From contig JACTVF010000173.1 of NCBI GenBank assembly GCA_019695435.1, forward strand, positions 1 to 5,474: a stretch of 5,474 bases of DNA. Direction: 5' to 3'. The stretch is from Methanoregulaceae archaeon. GTDB taxonomy: Archaea; Halobacteriota; Methanomicrobia; Methanomicrobiales; Methanospirillaceae. The stretch's first letter is position 1. Each line of letters opens with the position of its first letter. The notes below the pieces were generated by a model. The model was given only the letters and a program-made list of their open reading frames with translations, was not told the origin of the DNA and made no database searches. Below, in pieces: positions 4,759-5,474 of this stretch. Both the position numbers and the translations under genes were made by a program.

Positions 4759-4836
4759 TCCGTACAGTCCCACTTGCGGGTATAAGGTTCGAACAAACGG
4801 AGTGCGGGCCGTTGGGGGGCGAACAGACCAGAAAAT
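4759..4836. other. Short noncoding gap downstream of the surface-protein gene
   Basis: No gene is seen. It contains the palindrome GTTCGAAC (4787-4794), a G6 tract near 4814-4819, and AAAATTT just beside the stop of the surface-protein gene. The last could provide a weak U-tract for the minus strand. The T-loop-like GGTTCGAA does not belong to a foldable tRNA. Confidence 0.4.
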
Positions 4837-5474
4837 TTAATCGTATTTCCGGAACAGCGCCGGGTTCTGCCTGCGGATCCACCACCGCCGGACTAAGAAT
4901 CCGCCGACCACCAGAATCGCGATACCAGCAACGACGGCAATGACGGTAAAAACCGGAATACCGAATGAACGTATGGGACTTGTCCCTGATGCGGGAACTG
5001 CCATGGTCGTTGTTGTAACCGGTGTTGCAGCAGACTGCGGGGTCGTTACCACTGGTGTCATCGCTCCGCCGCTCACGGTCGGAGACGCAGGGACAGATCC
5101 TGTCTCAACCGGGGTTGTATTCCCTGTCACCGCATTCACCCGGGTCGTGATGGCAAAGTACGAGAAACCCGGTGTTGTTGCGGTAAAGTAGTACGTATTC
5201 CCGGCCTGGTGATCGAACGAAGTCGTGAGTTCTGACCATTGGCCGTTGTGGTCCCGCATAAGCACGATATCCTGAGGGTTCACGCCGTGCTGTGAAAGCC
5301 AGCTGCCTGCTACGGCAAAAGTGATGGTGCTCTGGCTGATCGACGAGGGGTTCACCCCGACCGGTTCTATCGATGCGATGTAGGCCGTCTGCCGGTCGTC
5401 AAGCTGTGACGTGTCGATCGTAGTGGCGTCCGCCACAGTCATCTGGGTTGAACCAAGGGTAACCGAGGGGACTA
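4837..5474 (-). CDS. PGF-pre-PGF domain surface protein, C-terminal part (5' end beyond window)
   Basis: The minus-strand frame is open from the right edge to TAA at 4837-4839, so the ATG at 5440-5442 is internal and only the last 212 or so residues are visible. Numbering from that Met, residues about 15-100 form a PGF-pre-PGF domain, with the family-typical ITFAVAGSWLSQHGVNPQDIVL and TATTPGFSYFAIT strands, known from archaeal exported and surface proteins. A Thr/Pro/Ser-rich linker follows (about 101-157), probably extended and glycosylated. One membrane helix lies at about 163-184. The short basic tail, RRWWIRRQNPALFRKYD, would face the cytoplasm. The ectodomain function lies off-window; it is likely a large adhesin-like or ligand-binding cell-surface protein. 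The gene converges on the TPR-like remnant. Confidence 0.88.
   Translation of the reverse strand, partial: VPSVTLGSTQMTVADATTIDTSQLDDRQTAYIASIEPVGVNPSSISQSTITFAVAGSWLSQHGVNPQDIVLMRDHNGQWSELTTSFDHQAGNTYYFTATTPGFSYFAITTRVNAVTGNTTPVETGSVPASPTVSGGAMTPVVTTPQSAATPVTTTTMAVPASGTSPIRSFGIPVFTVIAVVAGIAILVVGGFLVRRWWIRRQNPALFRKYD

Noticed and set aside
4587..4796. 69-codon minus-strand ORF with TTG start, several Cys
   Set aside because: There is no ribosome site, Cys spacing is irregular and no family is recognised. The opposite strand gives a better TPR-like translation.
4786..4796. GGTTCGAAC, resembling a tRNA T-loop or att site
   Set aside because: The flanks do not form a T-stem, acceptor stem or anticodon arm, and no matching direct repeat is seen in the window. 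It is a short palindrome only.

Overview
The window looks like chromosomal DNA from a methanogenic euryarchaeon, most likely of the order Methanomicrobiales (Methanoregula-like). This is inference from several signs: an archaeal/eukaryotic-type ribosomal protein S17e, a PGF-pre-PGF surface-protein C-terminus with a membrane anchor and a basic tail ending in FRKYD, exported enzymes rich in N-glycosylation sequons, Shine-Dalgarno sites matching the archaeal 16S 3' end, and T-run terminators without obvious hairpins. I cannot fix the species from the sequence alone.

Layout. 1-1259 (+): 3' part of a type-B carboxylesterase gene, open at the left edge. 1260-1521: GC-rich intergenic DNA with a T7 terminator, strong hairpins and an AT-rich promoter-like box just before the next gene. 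1522-3273 (+): a membrane-anchored, extracellular UshA-type 5'-nucleotidase/metallophosphoesterase with unusual active-site residues. 3331-3483 (+): a small hypothetical ORF, in the same frame as the nucleotidase, carrying a four-run G-quadruplex motif. 3612-3995 (-): a 57-aa hypothetical ORF with a near-perfect Shine-Dalgarno, followed 18 nt later by the S17e gene. 4208-4577 (-): two small cysteine-rich proteins in an apparent operon. 4597-4758 (+): a start-less fragment resembling the C-terminus of a TPR protein. 4837-5474 (-): the C-terminal part of a PGF-pre-PGF surface protein, open at the right edge.

How the parts relate. The left half encodes two exported hydrolases acting outside the cell, each apparently with its own transcription unit. 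The right edge is a cell-surface structural or binding protein. Between them lies a more AT-rich stretch of about 1.3 kb on the minus strand, with a ribosomal protein gene, very small genes and gene debris. I see no CRISPR, no intact mobile element, no tRNA or rRNA and no recognisable defence system. The best leads are the nucleotidase with non-canonical catalytic residues, the small cysteine-rich pair, and an RNA hairpin that would hide the ribosome binding site upstream of the S17e gene.
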